This document shows positions 38,753 through 47,139 of a stretch of DNA of 64,000 nucleotides, in pieces. A program made the position numbers and the translations under genes. The notes beneath the pieces were generated by a model that saw nothing but the letters and a program-made list of their open reading frames with translations, had not been told where the DNA came from and ran no database searches. The stretch comes from Piscinibacter sp. (GTDB lineage: Bacteria > Pseudomonadota > Gammaproteobacteria > Burkholderiales > Burkholderiaceae_C), in NCBI GenBank assembly GCA_016706565.1, contig JADJJI010000001.1:1-64000 (forward strand). The letters are read 5' to 3'. Position 1 is the first letter of the stretch. Each line of letters starts with the position of its first letter.

Positions 38753-40084
38753 TCAGTGCCCTGCGTCCTTCAGGTCGATGTGCGCCGTCTCGCGGGCCGC
38801 GTAGGCCGCCACTGCGATCAGCAGGCAGACGATGGCGAGGTAGATGGCCACCGGCGTGACGGAGTCGAAGCGGGCGATCAGGCCGGTGGCGATCAGCGGT
38901 GCCAGCGCGCCGCCGAACACACCGGCGAACTGGAATCCGAGCGAGGCGCCGGTGACCCGCACACGGGTGGCGAACAGCTCGGGCAGGAACGAGGCCAGCG
39001 GCGAGAACATGAAGGACACCAGCACCATGCCGACGAACGAGGCCCCCATGATGGCTGCCGGGCTGGCAGTTTGCACCATCTGCATGAACACGAAAGCCCA
39101 CAGCGCGCCACCGATGCCGCCGATCATCAGCACCGGGCGACGGCCGATGCGGTCGCACAGCCAGCCAGCCACGGGAATGAACAGCATCTGCGCCACCGCC
39201 CCCATGAGCACGGCGTTGAGCGCCACGCTGCGCGGCAGGCCGAGCTTGGTCGGAACGTAGTAGAGCAGGAACAGCGTGAACACGTAGAAGGCAATGTCAC
39301 CGCCCAGCCGGGCGAAGAAGGCGATCGCCAACTGCGGCTTGTAGTCGCGCAGCACTTCGACGATGGGCGCATGGCCCTCGTGCGCCGCGGCGTCCTTCTC
39401 GAACACGGCCGACTCCTGCACGTTCAGGCGGATGTACAGACCCACGCCCACCAGGATGGCGCTCATCAGGAACGGCACGCGCCAGCCCCAGGAGAGGAAT
39501 GCCTCTTCCGAGACCGACCAGGTCACCAGCGCGAACGCGCCGTTGGCCAGCAGCAGGCCGATCGGTGCGGCGATCTGCACCACGGCGCCGAGCAGGCCGC
39601 GTCGCTTTCCGCCGGGGTCGAGCTCGTTGACCATGATCGCGGCGCCGCCCCACTCGCCGCCGAGCGCGAGGCCCTGGACGATGCGCAGCACCACCAGCAG
39701 CACCGGCGCCAACATGCCGACCTGCCCGAATGTCGGCAGGCAGCCGATCAGGAAGGTGGCCAGGCCCATCATCAGCAAGGTGATGAAGAGGATCGATTTG
39801 CGGCCGAGCTTGTCGCCGAAATGCCCGAAGACTGCCGCCCCCAGCGGCCGCGCGGCAAAGGCCACACCGTAGCTGGCGAACGAGAGCAGCGTCGCCACCA
39901 GCGGCTCGGATTGCGGAAAGAAGAGCTTCGGAAACACCAGCGCCGCCGCCGATCCGTAGATGAAGTGGTCATAGAACTCCAGCGTGGTTCCGGCCAGGCT
40001 GGCCGCGGCGACACGCCGCGTGGAACTGGCCTCTGTTTTCGGTGCGGCGCCGGCGTCGGCGTCCAGATTCAGGGTGGCTTGCAT
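38753..40084 (-). CDS. MHS-family major facilitator (metabolite:H+ symporter)
   Basis: 443-residue inner-membrane transporter with about twelve hydrophobic segments. Signatures: SLAGTTLEFYDHFIYGSAAALVFP near residue 33, GHFGDKLGRKSILFITLLMMG near 90 (MFS loop 2-3 motif) and GGEWGGAAIMVNE near 145. Likely imports the substrate of the adjoining hydantoinase/amidase. The ATG at 40082-40084 is fixed by AGGAGG eight bases upstream; an upstream frame to 40162 has no merit. First gene of the operon. Confidence 0.9.
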   Translation of the reverse strand: MQATLNLDADAGAAPKTEASSTRRVAAASLAGTTLEFYDHFIYGSAAALVFPKLFFPQSEPLVATLLSFASYGVAFAARPLGAAVFGHFGDKLGRKSILFITLLMMGLATFLIGCLPTFGQVGMLAPVLLVVLRIVQGLALGGEWGGAAIMVNELDPGGKRRGLLGAVVQIAAPIGLLLANGAFALVTWSVSEEAFLSWGWRVPFLMSAILVGVGLYIRLNVQESAVFEKDAAAHEGHAPIVEVLRDYKPQLAIAFFARLGGDIAFYVFTLFLLYYVPTKLGLPRSVALNAVLMGAVAQMLFIPVAGWLCDRIGRRPVLMIGGIGGALWAFVFMQMVQTASPAAIMGASFVGMVLVSFMFSPLASFLPELFATRVRVTGASLGFQFAGVFGGALAPLIATGLIARFDSVTPVAIYLAIVCLLIAVAAYAARETAHIDLKDAGH

Positions 40085-40133
40085 GCGATTTCCTCCTGGC
40101 GGTGATGGGCAGCGGGTGCGCGAACGGTGCCGA

Positions 40134-40162
40134 ACAATATGCGATAGCCGCCATACAATCAA
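40134..40162 (-). promoter_or_regulatory. Putative promoter of the transporter-hydantoinase operon
   Basis: On the minus strand TTGATT (40162-40157), 17 bases, TATTGT (40139-40134). The spacer contains the box CCGCCATACAAT (plus strand 40148-40159), so a repressor bound there would block it. Confidence 0.45.
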
Positions 40163-40306
40163 GAAGTTTGTTGTACTTCGCTTGAAGATTTTTTGTACGT
40201 CGCAAAAGTCCTATGGTTAACCCTTTGTGCCACCCTCTCTCCCCCGTAGAAATTGTGTCGTTTGAATGTCGTCTTACCCCGCTCGTCCCTCAACCCGCCA
40301 TACAAT
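40148..40306. promoter_or_regulatory. Candidate GntR-family operator set between the MHS transporter and GntR genes
   Basis: An identical 12-base box CCGCCATACAAT occurs at 40148-40159 and 40295-40306. Between them TTGTAC occurs at 40171 and 40193, each followed by KTCGC, 22 bases (two helical turns) apart; TTGTA is the inverse of the TACAA in the boxes. The region is AT-richer than its surroundings. The right-hand box contains TACAAT that can serve as the -10 of the gntR gene. I infer autoregulation and control of the divergent operon. Confidence 0.5.
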
Positions 40307-40340
40307 TTGAACCTATGCTCAGTGCAATCAAGGAAGAACC

Positions 40341-41051
40341 ATGACCAAGAGCGCCGCCAATGCGCAGGACGTCGAGAGCGCCACGGGATCATCAGTCGAG
40401 GAGATCGGCGACAAGATCCTCGGTGCCATCTGGGAGCACCGCTTGCCGCCCGGCACCAAGCTGGTCGAGGAAAAACTGGCCGCGGTCTTCGGGGTCAGCC
40501 GCACGAAAATCCGGCTCGCGCTGGCCCGGCTGTCGCACGACGGCATCCTGACCATCGAGCCGAATCGGGGCACCTTCGTCTCGAGCCCGACGGTCGAGCA
40601 GGCGCGCCAGGTGTTCGATGCACGGCGGCTGCTCGAGCCCGCCTTGATGCGCGAGCTGTGCAACACCGGCGTGCGTCGCGAGCAGTTGCAGCGACTGCGC
40701 AAGAACATCGCGCTGGAGACCGAGTCGCGCACTCGTAACGACAGGCGCACGACGATCCGCCTTTCGGGCGAGTTCCACGTGCTGCTCGCCGAGCTCGGCC
40801 AAAACGCCTACGTGGGCCGCTACATGCGCGAGCTGTGCTCGCTGACTTGCTTGGTCATCGCGCTGTACGACGCACCCGGCACGCCCGCCTGCCCGCACCA
40901 CGAGCACGTGGCGATCGTCGATGCGCTGGAGGCCCGCGATGCCGACACCGCCTGTGCGCTGATGCTCGAACACCTGGGCCACGTCGAGAACACCCTGCGG
41001 CTGGAGATGCCGGCGGACGCCGAAGTCGACTTCGCGGCACTGTTCGCGTGA
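40341..41051 (+). CDS. GntR-family transcriptional regulator (FCD subfamily)
   Basis: 236 residues. N-terminal winged helix: GDKILGAIWEHRLPPGTKLVEEKLAAVFGVSRTKIRLALARL (residues ~23-65) and wing GILTIEPNRGTFV; C-terminal all-helical FCD effector domain with DARRLLEPALMREL near 98 and a metal-ligand-like H-x3-H region (HHEHVAIVDALEARD). FCD regulators usually respond to the substrate of an adjacent catabolic operon, here the divergent hydantoinase set. AAGGAA upstream of the ATG serves as ribosome site. Confidence 0.9.
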   Translation: MTKSAANAQDVESATGSSVEEIGDKILGAIWEHRLPPGTKLVEEKLAAVFGVSRTKIRLALARLSHDGILTIEPNRGTFVSSPTVEQARQVFDARRLLEPALMRELCNTGVRREQLQRLRKNIALETESRTRNDRRTTIRLSGEFHVLLAELGQNAYVGRYMRELCSLTCLVIALYDAPGTPACPHHEHVAIVDALEARDADTACALMLEHLGHVENTLRLEMPADAEVDFAALFA

Positions 41052-41068
41052 TCGGCTGATCGCCAGGG

Positions 41069-42433
41069 TCAGTGCAGCTTGACGCGCGGCTCGGTGCCGC
41101 GCGTCATCCACCGGTTCATCGAGCCGAGCGCGGTGCGCCAGAAGCCGTGCAGCGCCACCTCGTGCATCTTGTAGAGCGACAGGTACATGGTCCGCGCGAA
41201 CAGGCCCTCCACCCACAGGTTGCCGCCCACCAGCGAGCCCATCAGGTTGCCCACCGTGCTGTATTCGCCCAGCGACACCAGCGAGCCGAAGTCGCGATAG
41301 CGCCAGGGCTGCAGCGGCTTGCCCTCGATGCGCCGCTGCAACTGCTTCACCAGATGCGAGGCCTGCTGGTGCGCTGCCTGGGCGCGCGGCGGCACATTGC
41401 CCTCGTGGCCCAGCCACGGCGCGGCAGCACAGTCGCCCAGCGCGAAGATGTTCGGGTCGCGCGTGCTGCACAGCGTGGGCTCGACGACGAGCTGGTTCAG
41501 CCGGTTGGTCTCCAGCCCGGCCAGATCGCGCAGGAAGTTCGGCGCCTTGACGCCGGCGGCCCACACCACCAGCTCGGCCGGGATCAGTTCGCCGCTGGCG
41601 AGCTGAACGCCCTCGTGCGTCACGGCGGTGACACGCGAACCCGTGCGCACACGCACGCCCAGGCCGCGCAGCAACTGGGCCGCAGCGGCGGAGATGCGCT
41701 CGGGCAGCGCGGGCAGGATGCGCGGCCCGGCCTCGATCAGGTTGAGCTTGATGTCGCGCTCCGGGTCGATGCGCTCGAGGTTGTACGAGACCAGCGCCCG
41801 CGTCGCCTTGTGCAGTTCGGCCGACAGCTCCACGCCGGTGGCGCCCGCGCCGATGATCGCCACCTGCAGCTGCCGGGGCGCCAGCGGCTCGGTCTGCATG
41901 TGCGCGCGGATGCAGGCGTTCACCAGTCGGCGGTGGAAACGCTCGGCCTGCCAGGGCGTCTCCAGCGCGATGGCGTGCTCGGCGACGCCTGGCGTGCCGA
42001 AGTCGTTGGTCTGGCTGCCCACGGCGATCACCAGCGTGTCGTAGCCGCGCGTGTAGGGCTGCGTGATCGGCACGCCGTCGTCGTCGATGGCCGGGGCGAC
42101 GATCACCTCGCGCTTGTCGCGGTCGAGCCCGACCATCTCGCCCACGCGATAGCGGAAGCCGTGCCAGTGCGATTGCGCCAGGTAGTCGGTGGCGTGGCTG
42201 TGCAGGTCGGCGCTGCCGGCGGCGATTTCGTGCAGGTGCGGCTTCCAGAAGTGCGTGCGCGTCTTCTCGATCAGCGTGACGTGCGCCAGGCCCTTGCGGC
42301 CGAGCCGGTCGCCGAGCTGCGTGACCAGCTCGAGCCCGCCGGCGCCGCCGCCGACGACCACGATGCGGTGCGGCACCGCGGCGCCCTGCGCCAAGTCAGT
42401 GCGATGGGACGGCAAGCGCTCGACGTTGTTCAT
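41069..42433 (-). CDS. ndh: Type II NADH:quinone oxidoreductase (NDH-2)
   Basis: 454-residue membrane-associated flavoprotein that oxidises NADH to reduce quinone without proton pumping. Two Rossmann motifs: IVVVGGGAGGLELVTQLG near residue 24 (FAD) and AIIGAGATGVELSAEL near 190 (NADH). NIFALGDCAA near 330 and a C-terminal amphipathic region that could bind the membrane (FARTMYLSLYKMHEVALHGFW) complete the family pattern. It is divergent from the heme oxygenase gene. It could balance redox state of the quinone pool used by the photosystem. Confidence 0.9.
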   Translation of the reverse strand: MNNVERLPSHRTDLAQGAAVPHRIVVVGGGAGGLELVTQLGDRLGRKGLAHVTLIEKTRTHFWKPHLHEIAAGSADLHSHATDYLAQSHWHGFRYRVGEMVGLDRDKREVIVAPAIDDDGVPITQPYTRGYDTLVIAVGSQTNDFGTPGVAEHAIALETPWQAERFHRRLVNACIRAHMQTEPLAPRQLQVAIIGAGATGVELSAELHKATRALVSYNLERIDPERDIKLNLIEAGPRILPALPERISAAAAQLLRGLGVRVRTGSRVTAVTHEGVQLASGELIPAELVVWAAGVKAPNFLRDLAGLETNRLNQLVVEPTLCSTRDPNIFALGDCAAAPWLGHEGNVPPRAQAAHQQASHLVKQLQRRIEGKPLQPWRYRDFGSLVSLGEYSTVGNLMGSLVGGNLWVEGLFARTMYLSLYKMHEVALHGFWRTALGSMNRWMTRGTEPRVKLH

Positions 42434-42582
42434 GGCAGGCCCGGGGATAGTGCACGGCGTTGTTGCGGCGATGGCGAGAACCGCGGTGTGCCACGCTTCT
42501 CGCGTGGCAGGACCGAACTATCGCCGTCGATAATGATCGCATCCACAGAGCCCTTCATGCCGACCCGCTGGAACCGACTCCG

Positions 42583-43234
42583 ATGAACTCGCTTGCCGAA
42601 CGCCTGCGTTCGCAGACCTGGCCTGCCCACAAGCAGGTCGAAGCGACGAGCTTCGTGCGTGCCCTGCTCGGCGGCCAGGTCGATCGCGCCGGCTACTGCC
42701 TGCTGCTGGCCAGCCTGCACCCGATCTACGCGGCACTCGAAGCAGCACTGCTGCGCCATGCGCAGCACCCGGGCATCGCCAGCGTGTTCAGCCCCGCGTT
42801 GCTGCGCGAAGCGTCGCTGGGCAGCGACCTCGATCACCTGCATGGCCCGGCCTGGCGCAACGAACTGGAGGCACAACCGGCGGCGAGGGCCTACGCGGCA
42901 CGCATCGCCGAGATCGAGCGCAACGAGCCGGTGCTGCTGGTGGCGCACGCCTACGTGCGCTACCTCGGCGACCTCAGCGGCGGCCAGGCGCTGCGCAAGA
43001 TCGTCGCCCGCGCGCTCGGCCTGGTGCCCCGAGGCCGGCACGCGCTTCTACGACTTCGGCTCGCCTCAGCAGGTGGGCGCGATGGCGCAGCGGTTCCGCA
43101 GCGGGCTGGATCAGATCGAAGGCGACCCGGCCTCGCGCGAAGCCATCGTCAGCGAAGCGACCGACGCCTTCCGCCGCCACGGCGAGCTGTTCGAGCAGCT
43201 CGACCGCGCGCGCTTCGCGCCTAGCGTTGCGTGA
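42583..43234 (+). pseudogene. bphO: Biliverdin-producing heme oxygenase (BphO/HmuO type), frame broken by one base
   Basis: Makes biliverdin, the phytochrome chromophore. The N-terminal frame (from ATG 42583) holds TWPAHKQVEATSFVRALL with the proximal His near residue 16 and the signature YLGDLSGGQALRKI near 128. At CCCC (43027-43030) the frame fails; with CCC instead, the next frame continues as ...LVPEAGTRFYDFGSPQQVGA to 43234, giving about 216 residues, normal for the family. It is tail-to-tail with bphP (14-base overlap). A one-base sequence error is the simplest explanation; true inactivation is possible. A hairpin GCCACGC/GCGTGGC lies upstream at 42490-42508. Confidence 0.85.
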
Positions 43235-45392
43235 AGCCGCGGATGCGCCCGTAGAGGGTGGTTGCGCGGCGCGTCGAGACTTCCAGCTCTTCGAGCATGG
43301 GTGCGACCGTGGGCGCCATGTTGCCGTCGGCGATGTCCATCGCCGCCAGGCTGGCGCTGGCCAGGATGGCGCTGACCAGCTCGTCGTTCTCGCGCGAACC
43401 GCTGCCGAAAGCGGCCAAAGACGGCGCCGCCTGCGACAGCGAAGCCTCGAGGTGCTCGCGCGCGCGCAAGGCACGCTTGGATTCCGTCAGGTCGTCGAAC
43501 ATCAGGATGAAACCGAGCACCGAGCCGTCGCGCGCAGGCACGACTTCGGCCCGAACGGACAGCGGCGTGGGCCGGGTGCCCGCCATCTCGAACTCGCCGC
43601 GCCAGGGCTGGCAGTCGCTCACCAGGGCATCGAAGACGCGCTGGGCGGCCTGCGGCTGAGTGAACAGACCGGCCACCGCGGCCAGGTCGGGCAGGGCCTC
43701 GCGCGTGCGCCCGCTCAGTCGCAGGAAGGCGTCGTTGGCGAACAGCGTGCGCTGATGGCCGTCGGTGACGATGACTGCCTCGTTCGAACTGCCCACCGTG
43801 CCACGCACCTTGGAGAGCTGGTGTTCGGCAATCAACAGGCGTACCGCGTTGACCTGCACGATGATGTCGATCAGCGAGGCCCCGATGGCGCGCGCCAGCG
43901 CCAGCTCGCTGCCGCTCCAGGGCAGCGCGGTGCCGCGCACCAGCTCCGACCAGGCGGCGAACGAGCGCCGCGGCGACAGCTCCATCGGGTTGTTGGCGAC
44001 CATCGGCTTGGCCGGGTCGCCGGCCCAGGTGACGGTGAGCAGCTGCTCCTTGCGGAACCACATCAGGTAATCGGGCCTGTCGGCCGAGAGCTTCACCGCG
44101 ATCACGCCGCTGGCGGTGGGCGTGAGCGAGGCCAGCGAGGGGTTGTCGCGCTCGACGGCCGAGCAGTGGAAGAGTCGATCGCCGCCGGTCGTCTGCACCC
44201 ATTGCTGGAGGGCGCGCAGCTGCGGCGTGGACGGGACCTCGCCGGTGCTCAGCACCTCGTCGTCGTGGAACAGCGCCGCGCCGGTGGCGTCCAGCGGCTG
44301 CAGCAGCGTGCGCGGGTTGCGCAACAGCGCCAGGCGCCAGTCGCCCTCGGTGGAGGTGGCCTCGATCAGGCGCTGCTCGAGCCGGCGGACCTGGATCGCC
44401 ACCTGGGCATAGGCGTAGTTGTCGATCGCGGCGATGCGCGTGGCGATCACCTCGGACAGCAGGTCGGCCGCGGCACGCACGGCAAAGCGCAGGTTGTAGG
44501 GGCTGTAGTGGTGGCAGGCGACCAGGCCCCACAGCTGACCCTCGCGCACCAGCGACACCACCAGCGTGGCCGTCACGCCCATGTTGCGCAGGTACTGCAG
44601 GTGCAATGGCGACATGCTGCGCAGCGTGCACATCGACATGTCCAGTTCGGCAGCGCTGCCGGGCACCTGGCGCGGCACCAGCCCGGCGGCGGCATAGTCG
44701 ACGTCGACCAGAAGCCGCACCCGATTGCGGATGTACAACTCGCGGGCGCGCTGCGGGATGTCGGTGGCCGGATAGTGGTGACCGAGCAGCGACTCGAGCC
44801 TTGGATCGCGCGCCTCGGCGATGATCTTGCCGTGGCCGTCGGGGTCGAACTTGTAGACCATGACGCGGTCGTAGCCGGTCATCTCGCGGAAGCACTTCAC
44901 CACCGCGTCTGACAGCGTGCCGATGCTGGAGGCAGCGCTCAGGCGCTGCACCGCGCGGCCCAGGTGCTGGGCCAGCGTGTCGCCGTCGAGTTCGAGCACC
45001 GCCACGCCGCCCGGCGGCGTGTCCAGCGGTTCGAGCTCGACCACCAGCAGCTGACCCGGCACGCGATGCACCACGCCCTCGAACTCGGCGTCGCTTCCAC
45101 CCAGCGACAGCCGGCAGCGAAATGGCACCGGTTCGTCCAGATCGTCCTGCTGGGCGATCACGCGCACCTGGTCTTCGAGGTTCCCACCCAGCCAGCGAAG
45201 CGGCCGCTCGAGCAGTTCGCCCGATTGCCGGCGCAGCAGTTCAACCACGTTCGCGCTCGCCTGCACCACTTCGAATGAGGGCTCTCGAACGGCCAGCAAT
45301 ACGCCATGCGGCTGCACCGAGCCGGCGAGATGGATCAGCTCGCGTTCGCAGTTGGTGAGGTCGGCCTGGCCGAACGCAGGGCTCGTCTTCAC
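43221..45392 (-). CDS. bphP: Bacteriophytochrome without histidine-kinase domain (BphP1-like)
   Basis: Red/far-red sensor of 723 residues. PAS domain with the biliverdin-binding cysteine C15 in DLTNCERELIHLAGS; GAF domain with PATDIPQRARELY and the MSPLHLQYLRNMGVTATL stretch; PHY domain with the tongue motif SPRRSFAAW near residue 465; then a PAS domain (~550-640). The C-terminal ~80 residues are helical and lack the H-box plus N, G1 and G2 motifs of a kinase, as in R. palustris BphP1, which acts by binding PpsR2. GTG start at 45390-45392 overlaps the stop of the ppsR2-like gene (GTGA). Confidence 0.9.
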   Translation of the reverse strand: MKTSPAFGQADLTNCERELIHLAGSVQPHGVLLAVREPSFEVVQASANVVELLRRQSGELLERPLRWLGGNLEDQVRVIAQQDDLDEPVPFRCRLSLGGSDAEFEGVVHRVPGQLLVVELEPLDTPPGGVAVLELDGDTLAQHLGRAVQRLSAASSIGTLSDAVVKCFREMTGYDRVMVYKFDPDGHGKIIAEARDPRLESLLGHHYPATDIPQRARELYIRNRVRLLVDVDYAAAGLVPRQVPGSAAELDMSMCTLRSMSPLHLQYLRNMGVTATLVVSLVREGQLWGLVACHHYSPYNLRFAVRAAADLLSEVIATRIAAIDNYAYAQVAIQVRRLEQRLIEATSTEGDWRLALLRNPRTLLQPLDATGAALFHDDEVLSTGEVPSTPQLRALQQWVQTTGGDRLFHCSAVERDNPSLASLTPTASGVIAVKLSADRPDYLMWFRKEQLLTVTWAGDPAKPMVANNPMELSPRRSFAAWSELVRGTALPWSGSELALARAIGASLIDIIVQVNAVRLLIAEHQLSKVRGTVGSSNEAVIVTDGHQRTLFANDAFLRLSGRTREALPDLAAVAGLFTQPQAAQRVFDALVSDCQPWRGEFEMAGTRPTPLSVRAEVVPARDGSVLGFILMFDDLTESKRALRAREHLEASLSQAAPSLAAFGSGSRENDELVSAILASASLAAMDIADGNMAPTVAPMLEELEVSTRRATTLYGRIRGFTQR

Positions 45393-46753
45393 GGCGAGTC
45401 GGACTTCCTGTCGTCCGGGCGGCGCAGGCTCTGCGGGCTCACGCCGAGCAGGCCGGCCGCGGTCACCGTGTCTCCGGAAGCACGCTCGAGTGCCATGCGG
45501 ATGAAATGCTGCTCGGCCAGGGCCGTGGCGTCGCGCAGCATGTCCGGCAGGCTGGCCGTGCCGAGCTGGTCGCACAGCCGCGTCCACGCCTGCGCGAAGG
45601 CCACCTGGGCCTCGCCGAACTCGGCCAAGCGCGGCGGCGTCTGCCGAAGCACCAGACCGATGCATTCCTGGTCACCTTCGGTGAGCCAGGTCGCACTGAG
45701 CTGGACCGGCAGCGAATCCGCCACGCGCAGCGGCACGGCCGTCCGCTCGGCCAGGCCGGCATGCCGCACTTCCTGCAGCAGGGCTGCCAGTTCGTCGGCC
45801 GGCTCGCCCAGCCATTGCGCGACCGACTTGCCGATCAGCGCGCCGTCGTCGTCGGCCTTCATGAGCGCCACGAAGGCGGCGTCGCACGACAGGATGTTTC
45901 CGACCGAGTCGGTTACTGCCGCCGCTTCACGCAGCGCGGCACCCGGCACGGCCGCCGCAGGCGCGCCGGTGGTGCGCATGCGCACCAGCAGGCGCTGCAC
46001 GTCGGTGGCGCGGAACGGCGTCGCGGCGACGCTGGCGGCCACGGGGTTGCCGAGCAGGCGGGCGCGCAGTTCCACCGGTCGGCCGCTGCTGCGCGCGGTC
46101 ACCAGCAGTTGATGGATGGGGCTGCGCGATCGCGTGTCGAAGAGCGCCTCGACCGACTGGCCGACCAGCGCGCCGCTGGTGGCCAGCCAGTTCGAAGCGG
46201 TGCGGTTCGCCGAGACGATCGTCAGCGTGGCGGCATCGACCACCAGCACGGCGTCGGTGAGCACTTGCAGCAGTTGCCGCTCGTGGGTTTCAGCCTGGCG
46301 CGCGCGCCAGTAGCCGCGCTCCAGGTCCTGTTGGGCATCGAGGAAGCGCTGCTGGATCGCCGCGATGGCACGCATGTCACGGCCGACGGCGATGACCGGG
46401 CCGTTGCGCCCCAGGCGGATCGCCGTGTAGGCGATCGGAATGTCGGTGCCGCCGGCACCCGGATGATTGACTTCGCGGCGGCGCGCCAGGCCGGTGCTGG
46501 TGACGTCCTGCAGCAGCGCTTCGACCTTGCGGCGGGTGCCGCCGGAGACCGTTTCGACCCAGGGTCGGCCGATCCAGTGTGCGGCCGCGGGCGAGATCGG
46601 CTCCTTGCCGGCCTGTGCCACGCTGGTGATGACCCCTGCGTCGTCGAGAACCAGCGCGATGTCGCTGGACAGGGTCACGAAGGTTTGAGCCAGCTCCTGC
46701 GCCCAGGGGGCGAGAGCACCGAGATCGTCCGCACCGCCCGAGCGTTGATTCAC
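45389..46753 (-). CDS. ppsR2: PpsR2-like PAS-domain transcriptional regulator with abnormal HTH end
   Basis: 454 residues, homologous over its length to PpsR/CrtJ: PAS domains at about 25-140, 160-270 and 285-390 (the second introduced by the Q-linker-like RFLDAQQDLERGYWRARQAETHERQ), then a Fis-type HTH region ALAEQHFIRMALERASGDTV. The recognition helix reads GVSPQSLRRPDDRKSDSP and stops, where the other PpsR here has LSRQSLYVKLRRHGMGD. The redox cysteine of PpsR (EQLCIE) is replaced (EQHFIR). GTG start at 46751-46753 with AGGAG at 46765-46761. Coupled to bphP, its likely light-dependent partner. Confidence 0.85.
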   Translation of the reverse strand: MNQRSGGADDLGALAPWAQELAQTFVTLSSDIALVLDDAGVITSVAQAGKEPISPAAAHWIGRPWVETVSGGTRRKVEALLQDVTSTGLARRREVNHPGAGGTDIPIAYTAIRLGRNGPVIAVGRDMRAIAAIQQRFLDAQQDLERGYWRARQAETHERQLLQVLTDAVLVVDAATLTIVSANRTASNWLATSGALVGQSVEALFDTRSRSPIHQLLVTARSSGRPVELRARLLGNPVAASVAATPFRATDVQRLLVRMRTTGAPAAAVPGAALREAAAVTDSVGNILSCDAAFVALMKADDDGALIGKSVAQWLGEPADELAALLQEVRHAGLAERTAVPLRVADSLPVQLSATWLTEGDQECIGLVLRQTPPRLAEFGEAQVAFAQAWTRLCDQLGTASLPDMLRDATALAEQHFIRMALERASGDTVTAAGLLGVSPQSLRRPDDRKSDSP

Positions 46754-46833
46754 GCTGCTTCTCCTGTAGGCCGACGGTTCATCCGGGAGGTCCTTTGCGG
46801 CGCATTCTATGCCCGGCCCTGGCTGACGCACCT

Positions 46834-46850
46834 TGACCTGAAACAGGTCA
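46834..46850. promoter_or_regulatory. Perfect 17-base palindrome upstream of ppsR2-bphP
   Basis: TGACCTG-AAA-CAGGTCA. It overlaps the stop codon of the small membrane protein gene and lies about 80 bases before the ppsR2 start. It could be an operator, or a weak transcription terminator for the bchP-side transcript. A -10-like TAGAAT follows on the minus strand (46809-46804). Confidence 0.4.
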
Positions 46851-47114
46851 GCGTCGCCAGCGCTGCCACAGATCGACCGCATGGACGGCCCCGCCGCCGC
46901 TGAGCAGCAGCGCGATCAAGGGCCAGGGTGCTCCGGTGAGGGCACAGCGCAGGGCCAGCACCAGCATGACGCCGGCACCGATCATCGGCACGAACACCCG
47001 CGGCGGCGGGCCGGCTCCGCTGCGCGCATGGCGAACGGTCAGCACGATGGCCTCGATCACCAGCACCGCGAGCACGATATCGGCCGCGCGGCCGCTGGCG
47101 AAGAGGGTGTCCAT
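46848..47114 (-). CDS. Small integral membrane protein downstream of bchP
   Basis: 88 residues from the ATG at 47112-47114 (a GTG one codon earlier is also possible). Three hydrophobic segments: ADIVLAVLVIEAIVLTV, VFVPMIGAGVMLVLALRCAL and WPLIALLLSGGGAVHAVDLW. It lies 25 bases after the bchP stop, so it is probably expressed with the bacteriochlorophyll genes; function unknown. A possible role in pigment-membrane assembly is only inferred from place. Confidence 0.65.
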   Translation of the reverse strand: MDTLFASGRAADIVLAVLVIEAIVLTVRHARSGAGPPPRVFVPMIGAGVMLVLALRCALTGAPWPLIALLLSGGGAVHAVDLWQRWRR

Positions 47115-47139
47115 CACGGGCCGCGGGAGCTCGGCATGG

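Noticed and set aside
46834-46850. FNR/FixK box upstream of ppsR2
   Set aside because: The palindrome TGACCTG-AAA-CAGGTCA does not fit TTGAT-N4-ATCAA in spacing or bases.
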